A stretch of DNA of 12,529 nucleotides from an uncultured Eubacteriales bacterium (GCA_900547725.1 URHR01000053.1:1-12529), one strand, 5' to 3'; counted from the stretch's first letter, positions 1 through 7,808 are shown. The notes: generated by a model from the sequence alone, not told the origin. Made by a program: numbers and translations.

Positions 1-94
1 GGCAGAGGTACGAGCTGTCGCACTTGCCGATGAACTTCCGGTGCGCGCCGACGTCCATGGTGTCAAGGTTCTTCCCGCAGGCTCGGCAGGTCAT
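1..94 (-). CDS. Zinc-ribbon protein, 5' part only (runs off window)
   Basis: The first 31 codons of a gene are visible before the window ends. Its ATG (92-94) overlaps the TGA of the alpha-galactosidase gene in an ATGA arrangement. A GGAGGAG ribosome binding site at 97-103 sits inside the end of that gene, so translational coupling is likely. The peptide has a Cys-x-x-Cys pair at residues 3 and 6 (CRACGK), then a run of mixed polar residues, and ends in YLC at residue 31. That last Cys could start a second Cys-x-x-Cys knuckle. From memory this pattern resembles short zinc-ribbon proteins of Firmicutes, but no function is known to me. The rest of the protein is not visible. It is too short for ordinary ORF cut-offs, so it rests on the start context and Cys spacing. 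Confidence 0.6.
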   Translation of the reverse strand, partial: MTCRACGKNLDTMDVGAHRKFIGKCDSSYLC

Positions 95-1233
95 CTCTCC
101 TCCAGTCTGCAGCGGTACAGCCGACAGCCGTGTCCTCCCACGTTTACGTTCAGGGTGCGGTTGGTCAGCTTCGCTTTCTCGCCTGTAAAGACCTCCGTCA
201 GCACGGGTGTCTTTCCGCTGTGGGTCGTGATTCCCATTTCGTCAAAGCCGACCACAAAACGGTAATCGCCGTCCATGAGGTTGAACACGCCGACTGCAAA
301 GTCTCCGTTTTCCAGAATTCTTGCAACCACCAGCGCTTCCTCCGGTCCTCGATCAAGCGTGAGGCGGTAAATCTGGTTATAGGCGCGATCCTGATTGATT
401 GCCAGTGCGCCCGCATTGGTCAGAATGGCTTTCGCTTCCTCCGAAAGGGTGCGGATGTCGCAACCGATCATCAACGGCGAGCCGTACATACACCAGATGG
501 CGAAGTGCGTGCGGTACTCCGTCAGCGTGCAACCGTGCGTGCCCCGCTCGCTGTCGATGAAGCTGTCGGGGTTCATGCCCACAACCAACATATCCATGTC
601 GTTGAAGCATCCGTGCCCGTTATAAGGGAGCAGTCTGGTCTGCTGTTGGGTAATGCTCTTAATGGACTCCCAGCTGTTATGGATATCGTGGGTGGAACGG
701 AAGAGGTGCGCCCCTGTGGTTTTGACCCACTCCTGTGTTTCCTCCATGCCCCATGAGCAGGCGCTGAACACGATGTCCCGTCCGCAGTTTGCCAGAGCCG
801 CTCCCATCCGGCGGTAGAAGATTTTGCCTTCCAATGTGCCCGTATGGTAGCAGAAATCGTATTTCAGGTAATCGATCCCCCACTCGGCAAGGGTTTTGGC
901 GTCGAGATATTCATGGTCATAGCTTCCGGGATATCCGCCGCAGGTCAGCGTTCCGCAGCAGGAATAGATGCCCATTTTCAGTCCTTTGGAGTGGATGTAA
1001 TCCGCAACATACTTGATGCCGTGCGGGAACTTCTCGCGGTTGGGGACCAATCTGCCGTCGGCATCCCGTTCCTGCTCCGTCCATCCGTCGTCGATGACGA
1101 TATACTCATACCCTGCTTTTTTGAGTTCGGAATCCGCCAGATAATCGGCGGTTTCCAAAAGCAGTTTCTCGTTAATCCGTGTGCCGAAGGTGTTCCATGT
1201 GTTCCACCCAAGCGGCGGGGTTGTCAGAATCAT
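91..1233 (-). CDS. Alpha-galactosidase, glycoside hydrolase family 27
   Basis: Retaining glycosidase expected to release terminal alpha-linked galactose from oligosaccharides. It lacks a signal peptide, so it should act in the cytoplasm. Counting from the ATG at 1233 (380 residues), the GH27 hallmarks are in order: PPLGWNTWNTF at the N-terminus, the VIDDGW substrate-binding Asp pair at residues 48-49, and the nucleophile Asp126 in YLKYDFC. The acid/base Asp183 is in FRSTHDIHNSW, matching the R-x-x-x-D motif of human alpha-galactosidase A. CFNDMDML corresponds to the family's WNDPDML, with Met in place of Pro. AINQD comes near residue 280, before the C-terminal beta domain. An in-frame ATG 11 codons upstream (1266) overlaps the preceding gene. 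I prefer 1233 because the conserved domain starts there and an AAAGGAG site lies upstream. It begins 11 bases after the GH31 stop. Alpha-N-acetylgalactosaminidase is a less likely alternative. Confidence 0.93.
   Translation of the reverse strand: MILTTPPLGWNTWNTFGTRINEKLLLETADYLADSELKKAGYEYIVIDDGWTEQERDADGRLVPNREKFPHGIKYVADYIHSKGLKMGIYSCCGTLTCGGYPGSYDHEYLDAKTLAEWGIDYLKYDFCYHTGTLEGKIFYRRMGAALANCGRDIVFSACSWGMEETQEWVKTTGAHLFRSTHDIHNSWESIKSITQQQTRLLPYNGHGCFNDMDMLVVGMNPDSFIDSERGTHGCTLTEYRTHFAIWCMYGSPLMIGCDIRTLSEEAKAILTNAGALAINQDRAYNQIYRLTLDRGPEEALVVARILENGDFAVGVFNLMDGDYRFVVGFDEMGITTHSGKTPVLTEVFTGEKAKLTNRTLNVNVGGHGCRLYRCRLEER
97..103 (-). promoter_or_regulatory. Ribosome binding site of the truncated zinc-ribbon gene
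   Basis: On the minus strand GGAGGAG lies just before the ATG at 92-94, inside the last codons of the alpha-galactosidase gene. It is the main reason to accept the ATGA-overlapping gene as real. Confidence 0.6.
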
Positions 1234-1244
1234 ACTTTTTTCTT

Positions 1245-2813
1245 TTACTCCTTTCTTCTGAACCATGCGAGTTTTTCAAGGGGTGTTTCCACAGTGTGCC
1301 GTCCCCCGGCGTAGCGGTTGCCGTCCTCGTCCACCCATTCGCCCGCAGGGAAAATCAGCTCCTTGCGGCGAGTTCCTTTTGTTACCACAGGGCAGACCAA
1401 CAGGTTTTCCCCGCAGAGGTATTCGTCCGTGACCGTCTCATACCCCGCGTGCGGATAGCTGTAACACAGCGGGCGCAGAATCGGCTCGCCGCTTTTTGCG
1501 GACGCCTGTATGAGGTCGTACAGTTCGGATGCGAGACGGGCGTGCAGGTTGGCGCATTCCCGCACGATTGCGAGATGCTCCGGAGACAACACACGCCACG
1601 GTGCCCATGAAAACTGCATCATCGGAAAGAACACCGAGACCTGCGCCATGCGGACGAACAGCTCCTCATCCACCCGAAAACCCGGTCGGTTATACGACCA
1701 CTCCCCGCCCCCGATCATGTCGGGACAGATGAACGGGTGACCGATCAGCCCCTGCGCCAGAGAATTGGGAATGACGGTGTCGATTCCGTCATTCGTCCAG
1801 CTGTGGTTGCGGTCGCGCAGACGTTGGATAACCGGCTTTCCGCCGCCCTTGAAGGTGTCCTTGTACTCATGATAGGCGTAGCGCGTTCCGAAGGCGTTCC
1901 ACGCAAGGTTTTTCTCCGCAGGGTCATACGTTCCGTCCGCCGTACCTCTGTGACAGCCGTTGACCATGGACGCGTTGGAATATGCGCCGAGATCCCCGCC
2001 GTCAAATTTGAAACCGTCGATTCCATAGTCGCGGATCAGCGCCCGGAGCTGGTCGTCGAGGAATGCGGCGTCCACGGGGTTGGAGAGATCCAGTATCGCG
2101 CAAACGCCGTTCCACCAACGCACCAGAGCAGGCTCTCCCTCCTCATTCCGCATATAGAGTCTGTCGTAGCCTCCGGGATTGCAATCCTTTCGCAGACTGC
2201 TCATATAGCGCGCGCCGCTTGCCGTAACGTAAGGAACCACCCAGAGCATAACCCGGAAGCCGAGCCTGTGCAGTTCCGCCACCATACCCGCAGGATCGGG
2301 AAATTTCACCGGGTCAAAACGCCAGTCGCCGTAAGGGAGATGCCAGCCCTCGTCGATGATGAAAATTCCCGGCTTGAAACCGTTTTCGAGAATGGCGTGC
2401 GCATAGGAAAGCACGCCGCTCTGCGTGGGGGTATAGGTGAACTCCATCCATGTATTATACTGCGCCGTTTCGAAAAATGCGCGGGGCGGAACGCTTCCGC
2501 CGAACGGAAAATGCGCCGATTCCGCCGCCAGATAAGCCGCCCGCAGGGTGTCCCCCGCCCGGTTCAGGGTGATGTCCCTGCCCTCGAAGGACAGGACACC
2601 CCCATCGATCCGAACCCGGAACGGGTGTTCGCTCCAGACATACCTTCCGCAGGAGGACAGATAAAGCGGCATGGTCTGGTTCGGCGCGGATACGCGGAAA
2701 TCGCGGACATAGCCGCAGGTTTCGGCGGAAAACGGCATCTGCACGCCGTCGTCGGCACTGCCGCCCCACCAATATTCCCCCGCAAGCATTTTCACTTCAA
2801 GCGTTGGTTTCAT
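1245..2813 (-). CDS. Glycoside hydrolase family 31 (alpha-galactosidase or alpha-glucosidase type)
   Basis: A 522-residue retaining alpha-glycosidase with no signal peptide, so probably cytoplasmic. An N-terminal beta domain (about residues 1-110) is followed by the barrel. YNTWMEF is near 119 and FIIDEGWH near 151. GDWRFDPVKFPDP (162-174) is the segment where GH31 enzymes place target residues. The probable nucleophile is Asp271 in GFKFDGGD, and the likely acid/base is Asp342 in HSWTNDG. The C-terminal part carries the usual GH31 sequence EPILRPL, then DEYLCGENLLVCPV and FPAGEWVDEDG. The short length and the DEGW/KFDGGD style recall the MYORG-like branch, some members of which are alpha-galactosidases, but specificity cannot be fixed here. 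The ATG overlaps the TGA of the oxidoreductase gene (ATGA) with a strong GGAGGAGG site, so the two are coupled. It probably shares substrate processing with the adjacent GH27. Confidence 0.88.
   Translation of the reverse strand: MKPTLEVKMLAGEYWWGGSADDGVQMPFSAETCGYVRDFRVSAPNQTMPLYLSSCGRYVWSEHPFRVRIDGGVLSFEGRDITLNRAGDTLRAAYLAAESAHFPFGGSVPPRAFFETAQYNTWMEFTYTPTQSGVLSYAHAILENGFKPGIFIIDEGWHLPYGDWRFDPVKFPDPAGMVAELHRLGFRVMLWVVPYVTASGARYMSSLRKDCNPGGYDRLYMRNEEGEPALVRWWNGVCAILDLSNPVDAAFLDDQLRALIRDYGIDGFKFDGGDLGAYSNASMVNGCHRGTADGTYDPAEKNLAWNAFGTRYAYHEYKDTFKGGGKPVIQRLRDRNHSWTNDGIDTVIPNSLAQGLIGHPFICPDMIGGGEWSYNRPGFRVDEELFVRMAQVSVFFPMMQFSWAPWRVLSPEHLAIVRECANLHARLASELYDLIQASAKSGEPILRPLCYSYPHAGYETVTDEYLCGENLLVCPVVTKGTRRKELIFPAGEWVDEDGNRYAGGRHTVETPLEKLAWFRRKE
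1248..1254 (-). promoter_or_regulatory. Ribosome binding site deciding the GH27 start
   Basis: On the minus strand AAAGGAG overlaps the last codons of the GH31 gene and precedes the ATG at 1231-1233 by 14 bases, slightly longer than usual. It lies downstream of the alternative ATG at 1264-1266, so it can serve only the shorter form. Confidence 0.55.
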
Positions 2814-4552
2814 GCTTCCTCCTCCAACGGTTCGAAAATACCGAAATAGCGCTTTGCGTAGTGCGAAGCCTCTGTGCGGATTTCATTCTCTCCGTCATAG
2901 AATGCGACCTCTTTCATCAGCGCCTCGTCCGCAGGGTCGCGGAAACGGGCAAGCAGACACGCCGCCTTGATGAAGTTGCACAGATCGGTGACTGCGTGCC
3001 AACCGTATTGGAATTCGTCCCAATAGCGGAGATACCGCTCGGTGTCCCCGCGCAGGATGTCGCGCAGAACAGGCAGTGCGCGGCGGTCGCCGAGCATTCC
3101 GAGTGCCACGGCGGTGTTCTCCCGCAGAAGTCGGTTTTCCGCCGTCAGCCATGCGGTGACCCTGTCGTCAACCGCGACCCTGCGCAGACGAACCGCCAGA
3201 AGCCCGAGCGAGGGCGTAATGCCGGAAAGGCATTCCTTCAGCTCCTCCGCCGTTTGCGGAAGCGAGCAGGTTCGCCACATTCCGCGGTCGGGGACGTTGA
3301 GGTCGCAGACTCCCCTGTCGTTGTCCGCGTCGTAACAGCCGCTTTGGGCAAGAATCTCCCGAAAAGCGGGAAAATGCTGATTTGCAACCGTTTTTGCCGA
3401 GCATCGGTTCGAAACGCAGAGCGCCGCGAGCACGCCCGCCGCTTCTCCCAGTTTCTCCATATCCGACCGCATCCGCACGCCGGAGGTCAGGATATGCCCC
3501 GTTCCGATGTGCTTGCCCGCCAACAGCAGGTTGTCAATTCCCTTTGCCATCAGCAGATCGGGCGAAATGCCGACCGAAAAGGCATACGGGTTCATGTTGC
3601 AGAGCGTGTGCCAGTCCACAAAATCGTCGTCCTCGTTCCAGACGTCGGCGCAGGAGTTATCCAGTTGCGACAGCGCGTAAAACGCAACCTTTTCGGAGCG
3701 CTTTCCATCCAGCCAATCGGTGAAAGTATAGACCTCCTCGGTCTCATAGCAAGCCGCCTCGCGGATGCCCGTAATGCACCCCAGCCCCAGGAGGCGGTTG
3801 CCCCTGTCGAAATGCTCCGCATAGCAGGGCGGCTTTGCCGACCATCGCAGGAAGCGCGCAGAAATTTCCTCTGTTCCCGCGTCCTGCGGGAGCGCGTCGC
3901 CCTGATGCCACGCGCCGCAAAGCCGCCCCTCTCCGTCCCGCATTGCAACCGTACGCGCAAACCGCGCCGTGCGGTTGTCGCATTTCCGCCCGAGCAGAGT
4001 GGGAAGTCCCAGAAGCCGGCACACCGCGCCGTCCGCGCCGTCGATCACAACCGAGGCGCGGATGCGGACGGAATCCCGCTCTCCGAACAGTTCCGCGCCG
4101 CAAAGACGCCCGTCCCCGGTATACACCGCCGTCACGGCGCTTCCGTAATAGCGCGTTACCCCAAGGGCATCCAGCGCGCCCTCAAGCGCCAAGGACTTGA
4201 CCGAGGTCGGATAGGTGCTGATCCCCTCGCGCGCGGTGGAAAGATACACGCCGCCCGCGAGAAGCGCGTCGGCTTTGCGGTTGATTTCCCGGTAGAGCCC
4301 GCCCCGCGCGCCGTAGTAATAATCCCAGACGCAAGCCGCCGTTCCGACCCCGCCCGCAAGCGGCGCAGCATCCGCTCCGATGACCCGACAGCCCTGCTTT
4401 GCGGCAGCGATTGCAGCCATCACGCCCGCCGTTCCAAGTCCGATGACCAGAACGTCGCAATCCGCGTCGAACGCGTCACTCGCATCGTTTGCGGCGTTCA
4501 CAGTTGTCACGGTCGGCACGCCGTCCGTCAGAGTATGCTTTTTCAAAGGCAT
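2810..4552 (-). CDS. FAD-dependent oxidoreductase with HEAT-like C-terminal part
   Basis: A 580-residue flavoprotein of the FAD_oxidored type (PF12831-like), probably cytoplasmic. The dinucleotide-binding motif VLVIGLGTAGVMAA is at residues 34-47, then an Asp near 61 and GGVGTAA at 67-73. A second FAD-contact block has LLLAGKHIGTGH (342-353) and RMRSDMEKLGEAAG (360-373), as in this family. Residues about 465-545 look helical, and one HEAT-like unit (ENTAVALGMLGDRRALPVLRDIL) is evident. The substrate is unknown. In a glycan operon a sugar or sugar-derived ring is plausible, but this is inference. About 30 polar residues precede the Rossmann fold. The start is supported by AAGGAGG at 4562-4568, nine bases upstream. 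The gene overlaps the preceding short Rossmann-like gene by ten bases and the GH31 gene by four. Confidence 0.85.
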   Translation of the reverse strand: MPLKKHTLTDGVPTVTTVNAANDASDAFDADCDVLVIGLGTAGVMAAIAAAKQGCRVIGADAAPLAGGVGTAACVWDYYYGARGGLYREINRKADALLAGGVYLSTAREGISTYPTSVKSLALEGALDALGVTRYYGSAVTAVYTGDGRLCGAELFGERDSVRIRASVVIDGADGAVCRLLGLPTLLGRKCDNRTARFARTVAMRDGEGRLCGAWHQGDALPQDAGTEEISARFLRWSAKPPCYAEHFDRGNRLLGLGCITGIREAACYETEEVYTFTDWLDGKRSEKVAFYALSQLDNSCADVWNEDDDFVDWHTLCNMNPYAFSVGISPDLLMAKGIDNLLLAGKHIGTGHILTSGVRMRSDMEKLGEAAGVLAALCVSNRCSAKTVANQHFPAFREILAQSGCYDADNDRGVCDLNVPDRGMWRTCSLPQTAEELKECLSGITPSLGLLAVRLRRVAVDDRVTAWLTAENRLLRENTAVALGMLGDRRALPVLRDILRGDTERYLRYWDEFQYGWHAVTDLCNFIKAACLLARFRDPADEALMKEVAFYDGENEIRTEASHYAKRYFGIFEPLEEEA

Positions 4553-5310
4553 AACGTCTCCCCTCCTTCAAAAGCCGATACCGCGTCGGGATAGGATGCC
4601 GACGGCACGTAGCGCACGCCGTCCCGCTCCGTATCCGTGACCGCGTCAAACCGATACCCGAAGGCAAGCGCGGGGCTTGCCACGTGCGCGTTTCCGAGGC
4701 GCGCGCGGTTTTCCGTCAGCCATGCGTCGGCGATTTTCTCCGCCCCGGGCAGAGTGCAGGCACGCGGAACGTCAAAGGTCAGAACGCTCTCGTCCGCAAA
4801 CCGCCCGCGCCGCAGTTTTGGCGAGCCGACTGCGCCGACGTCCGGAATTCCGTCCGTCAGCATCAGCGAAAAGGTCTTGCGATACGCCATAAAATCCTGC
4901 GGCAGGGTGTCGATCACCCGCTCCGCAAGAAGCTCCGTGCGTCCCTCGCGCGGCAGGAAGAGCGTGACCGCAAACCCGTTCTCCCGCCGCGCGATTCCGA
5001 GAACGCGCGTGCCGAGCAGAACCCGGCTGCCTGCTTCGCAGAAGCGCTTTGCAAATGCGCCCGCAAGCGCGGGGCAGTGCACCTCGCCCGTGCGGGAGAG
5101 GATGTTCCGCTCCCACAGTTCCTCCGCCAGTTCCGCAGTGCGCGGCGGGCGGTTCTTTCCGGGATCAATCGGCTCTGCAACCATCGCGTCGGCAAATTCC
5201 GCTCCCGCGCTCCACCCGCTGTCCGCAACCGTGCAGTCCGCGCCGAGCCGCAACGCCAGCCCGCAGGCAAGCGCCGTAGCGCCGATGATCAGTACTTTGG
5301 TTTCTCTCAT
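4543..5310 (-). CDS. Short Rossmann-like protein, probable degenerate flavoprotein partner
   Basis: A 255-residue protein I cannot name with certainty. It starts like a nucleotide-binding flavoprotein (TKVLIIGATALACGLALRLG, residues 4-23), but the expected GxGxxG reads GATALACG, lacking the middle glycine. A later stretch (about 81-135: HCPALAGAFAKRFCEAG, then LLGTRVLGIARRENG and AERVIDT) follows the order seen in FAD-dependent oxidoreductases. The end (YVPSASYPDAVSAFEGGE, 234-251) resembles the C-terminal tail of some of them. The catalytic middle is missing, so it is about half the usual length. It ends inside the start of the full-length oxidoreductase (ten-base overlap) and begins 24 bases after the esterase stop. 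It may be a non-catalytic partner subunit or a degenerate paralogue. The reading frame is intact, which argues against a pseudogene. Confidence 0.7.
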   Translation of the reverse strand: MRETKVLIIGATALACGLALRLGADCTVADSGWSAGAEFADAMVAEPIDPGKNRPPRTAELAEELWERNILSRTGEVHCPALAGAFAKRFCEAGSRVLLGTRVLGIARRENGFAVTLFLPREGRTELLAERVIDTLPQDFMAYRKTFSLMLTDGIPDVGAVGSPKLRRGRFADESVLTFDVPRACTLPGAEKIADAWLTENRARLGNAHVASPALAFGYRFDAVTDTERDGVRYVPSASYPDAVSAFEGGETLCL

Positions 5311-5334
5311 AGGTTTCCGATTCCTTTTGCGATC

Positions 5335-7392
5335 TTACTTCAGCTGATAGCTGTAGGTATCCTTCGGGTATCTGCCGTGCGTGCCGTTCTGGTAAAGAAT
5401 CAGCGACTTTTGCGAGGAAAAGCTCTTGTACAGCACGATCAGCGTGGAGGGCGGGCAGGTATAATCGCCGAGATAGCCGCTGATGCGCACAGGGCAGGTC
5501 ACGCGCTTGGCAAGGTTTGCCGTGTCGAAATAGAGAATGCCCGTCACGTCGGGGTTCGCCTCGGGAATCCACCCCTTGATGCGCCCCGCCTCTTTTCCGC
5601 CGAGATCCGCCATCCACGGGATGAACAGCTCGAGGTCAACCGTCTCCCGCACGAACGCCGCAACCGCCACGCACTGCATCGCGCCCTGCGAACCGCCGCG
5701 CAGATACAGCCCCTTGCCGTCATACTCGGGACGCGTCAGCAGCCAACGCGCGCCCTGAATGTTCCGCAGATCCATATAGAGGAAATAGCAGGTTTTGGGA
5801 TCTTTGTTCTCGGTCTCGTTCCAACCGTACTTGTAGTGCGTCTGCTCGAATTCCTTATAGTAGTCGTCCTCGCGCAGATTGTCGATTCCGTGCGCGTTGA
5901 CGTTGAAATACAGCGTATTCGGCGCGCACACGGGGGTCACGCCCGCGTAGCCATATCCGTTGAAGGTCATCTGCGCCTTGAGACTCCCCGCCTTTGCGCC
6001 GACGGGCATGGTCAGAATACCCGAAACCGGGGTAGGACCTGCACATTGGATCTTCACGTCGTATGCCACATACCCGGGCGTTCCCGCGTCCACTTCCACC
6101 ATGGAAATGACCTCCGGCCTGACCTGATCCAACAGCCCGATCTGCTCCGCCCAGAATGCGTCGAAGTCCTCCGGCTCGGGCAGTCCCTGCTCCAGTTTCA
6201 TCACGTCAGCGCCCGCGCCGCCGTCAAAGGTCTCCATGCCGCCGATTGCCCTGCCGGTTTCATCACAGGGGGTCACGATCAGCCGCACGAACCCGGGCTT
6301 GGAGACGGATGCCGAAAGCGTGAGCGTTCCGTTTTTGCCCGAGACCAGCCCGCTCCGCGCCGTTTGTCCGTCGTCTGCGGTGATCTCCCACCGGAACTGC
6401 GGACAGCTGATGATCCGCCCCTCGCAGAGCAGGGAGATGTGGAATTTCATATCCTCGCCGCAGGCATAGGAGAGCGCGTCCTTCTCACTCGTCCCTTTGA
6501 AATAGGTTTTGAGATCCGCTTCCTCGGTGAGGGTGTAGTCCGCCTTCAGCGTTACCGAGCCTTTGAGCGTTTCCGTAAAGGTCTTCAGAACCGCCTCGCA
6601 GGAAAGCGGATGCCCGCCGTCGATCATCAGGTCTGCGCCCTCAAAATACACTTTTCCGACCGGTCCGTACTGCGCCGTTCCGTACCGCACCACAATGTCC
6701 TTGCCGGTTGCAGCCGAAACAAGCGGCGGCTTGCAGCCCGTGACGCTGTTGATCTTCACGCGCAGATCCTCCACCGCCGCCTTCAGCGCGTCGGGCGCGT
6801 CCTCCGGCATCCGGATCGAATAATTCCCGATGTTCGTTCCGTTCAAGAGAATCACCTCATTGTCCCTCCTGAAATGGTAGTTGTAATCCGCCGCAAGGCT
6901 TGTCAGCGCGCCTCTCGTCAGGTATTCCACCGCCGCAAGCGTTGCCTCCTCGGATCCGCCGAGGATCACCACCTTGTCCCCTGTCACGCGGATGATGTAA
7001 TCCATGCTGTGGCACTTGCGGTCGTTCCGCAATTCGGTCAGAACGTCGATCGATGCCTGACGATTCGTCTCGCCCACCAGAATTTCAAACCGGTCGTTCG
7101 GAACTTCCTCGCCCTTGCGCACCCAGTCGGTGTCGGTCTCCAGACGGATTCCGAACTGCTCCTTGATCTTCTTCTGCAGGGTTACGGTAGACTTGCGGAT
7201 GTCGTCGTTTGCAAACTCGTTGCAGAGAATGGTGTAGTTTTTCAGATCAAACGCAGTCTCTTCCCGCGCGGTCGTTTCGCTTCCGTCCGGGGTCGTTGTC
7301 GACGTTCCGTCGCCGCCCCTGCCGCACGCCGCAAGCGCCGCGGCAACCAACAAGACGATGAGCAAAAGGGCAAATTCCGATTTTCTTCGCAT
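5335..7392 (-). CDS. Lipoprotein acetyl-esterase, CE7/AXE1 type, with tandem N-terminal modules
   Basis: A predicted surface lipoprotein that should remove acetyl groups from polysaccharide or oligosaccharide. Counting from the ATG at 7392 (685 residues), the signal peptide MRRKSEFALLLIVLLVAA ends in lipobox LAAC (Cys23), followed by a Thr/Gly-rich linker. Two related domains follow (about 48-166 and 184-285); the same pair occurs in the beta-helix lipoprotein of this operon. A beta-sandwich-like stretch covers about 300-397, then the CE7 alpha/beta hydrolase (about 404-685). The CE7 part starts with PEPEDFDAFW and contains FNGYGYAG. The inferred triad is Ser568 (RGGSQGA), Asp643 (YLGDYTCPPS) and His672 (NGTHG), all present. 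Longer in-frame starts exist at 7413 and 7491. I chose 7392 because it gives a clean signal peptide and has AGAGG ten bases upstream. Acetyl specificity is inferred from the family; cephalosporin-C deacetylase-like activity is typical. Confidence 0.88.
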   Translation of the reverse strand: MRRKSEFALLLIVLLVAAALAACGRGGDGTSTTTPDGSETTAREETAFDLKNYTILCNEFANDDIRKSTVTLQKKIKEQFGIRLETDTDWVRKGEEVPNDRFEILVGETNRQASIDVLTELRNDRKCHSMDYIIRVTGDKVVILGGSEEATLAAVEYLTRGALTSLAADYNYHFRRDNEVILLNGTNIGNYSIRMPEDAPDALKAAVEDLRVKINSVTGCKPPLVSAATGKDIVVRYGTAQYGPVGKVYFEGADLMIDGGHPLSCEAVLKTFTETLKGSVTLKADYTLTEEADLKTYFKGTSEKDALSYACGEDMKFHISLLCEGRIISCPQFRWEITADDGQTARSGLVSGKNGTLTLSASVSKPGFVRLIVTPCDETGRAIGGMETFDGGAGADVMKLEQGLPEPEDFDAFWAEQIGLLDQVRPEVISMVEVDAGTPGYVAYDVKIQCAGPTPVSGILTMPVGAKAGSLKAQMTFNGYGYAGVTPVCAPNTLYFNVNAHGIDNLREDDYYKEFEQTHYKYGWNETENKDPKTCYFLYMDLRNIQGARWLLTRPEYDGKGLYLRGGSQGAMQCVAVAAFVRETVDLELFIPWMADLGGKEAGRIKGWIPEANPDVTGILYFDTANLAKRVTCPVRISGYLGDYTCPPSTLIVLYKSFSSQKSLILYQNGTHGRYPKDTYSYQLK

Positions 7393-7402
7393 CCTGTTTC
7401 TA

Positions 7403-7407
7403 CCTCT
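7403..7407 (-). promoter_or_regulatory. Ribosome binding site deciding the esterase start
   Basis: On the minus strand AGAGG (within AAAAGAGGT) lies ten bases upstream of the ATG at 7390-7392. The alternative ATG at 7411-7413 has no comparable purine-rich site upstream. Confidence 0.45.
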
Positions 7408-7474
7408 TTTCATGTTGTAATTCAAGGCAATCCCGCACAATTCCGACGGTGCAATCACGAAGTTGCCTAATACC

Positions 7475-7524
7475 GCACAGGAGGGGTACACCGAGCCGCA
7501 GCTTCCGGTTGTCCCCTCCTGTGC
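7475..7524. repeat. Long intra-operon hairpin (12-bp inverted repeat)
   Basis: GCACAGGAGGGG at 7475-7486 is perfectly complementary to CCCCTCCTGTGC at 7513-7524. The 26-base interior can pair further (ACA/TGT, then CCG/CGG with bulges). It lies in the 149-base gap between the small lipoprotein gene and the esterase gene. On the plus strand it is followed directly by TTTTT, so it could end antisense transcription there. On the minus strand, the direction of the operon, no T-run follows, so a transcript-stabilising, processing or attenuating element is more likely than a full stop. Confidence 0.7.
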
Positions 7525-7541
7525 TTTTTCCGACAGAACCG

Positions 7542-7808
7542 TCAGTAGTACGGCGTGTAGTGATCCGCGTCGGGATCTGCCGTGAGAATTCCGTCCTGCG
7601 GAGTCATTCCGCTGTCCCCGCCCGTCGCAGGGAGCGCGCCGCGCTCCGTCTCCGCCGCGGGAGCTGCGGTTCGTTTCACACTGTCGCGGGAAAGGTCGGG
7701 AACATCATCCCCGCACCCCGCAAGGAACAGGCAGAACAGAACCGCCAGCACCGCCGCCCAGAGCGTTTGTTTGCGCTCAGTTCTCAAGCGTGACACCGAA
7801 GAGCGCAT
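7542..7808 (-). CDS. Small lipoprotein of unknown function
   Basis: An 88-residue protein with a basic N-terminus (RLRTERK), a hydrophobic core (LWAAVLAVLFCLFLAG) and an ideal lipobox LAGC placing the lipidated Cys at residue 32. The mature part of about 57 residues is acidic, rich in Ala, Asp, Gly, Thr and Pro, without recognisable domain, and ends in TPYY. It is probably disordered. The ATG lies 32 bases inside the end of the binding-protein gene. A GAAGGA site (7814-7819) precedes it by five bases, supporting this start and translational coupling. It is unknown to me; a small accessory component of the surface glycan system is a guess from position. A TTG at 7785-7787 is a weaker alternative start with no ribosome binding site. 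Confidence 0.7.
   Translation of the reverse strand: MRSSVSRLRTERKQTLWAAVLAVLFCLFLAGCGDDVPDLSRDSVKRTAAPAAETERGALPATGGDSGMTPQDGILTADPDADHYTPYY

Noticed and set aside
2804..4594. A 596-codon open frame on the plus strand
   Set aside because: It mirrors the FAD oxidoreductase gene; composition is shadow-like and no ribosome binding site or motif supports it.
4684..7470. A 928-codon open frame on the plus strand
   Set aside because: It is exactly antisense to the esterase and short Rossmann-like genes. Its protein is rich in Arg, His and Ala with no domain, as expected from GC-biased third positions opposite a real gene.
7393..7474. Possible internal promoter before the esterase gene
   Set aside because: TACAAC and TTGCAC fragments occur, but no pair has acceptable match and spacing.
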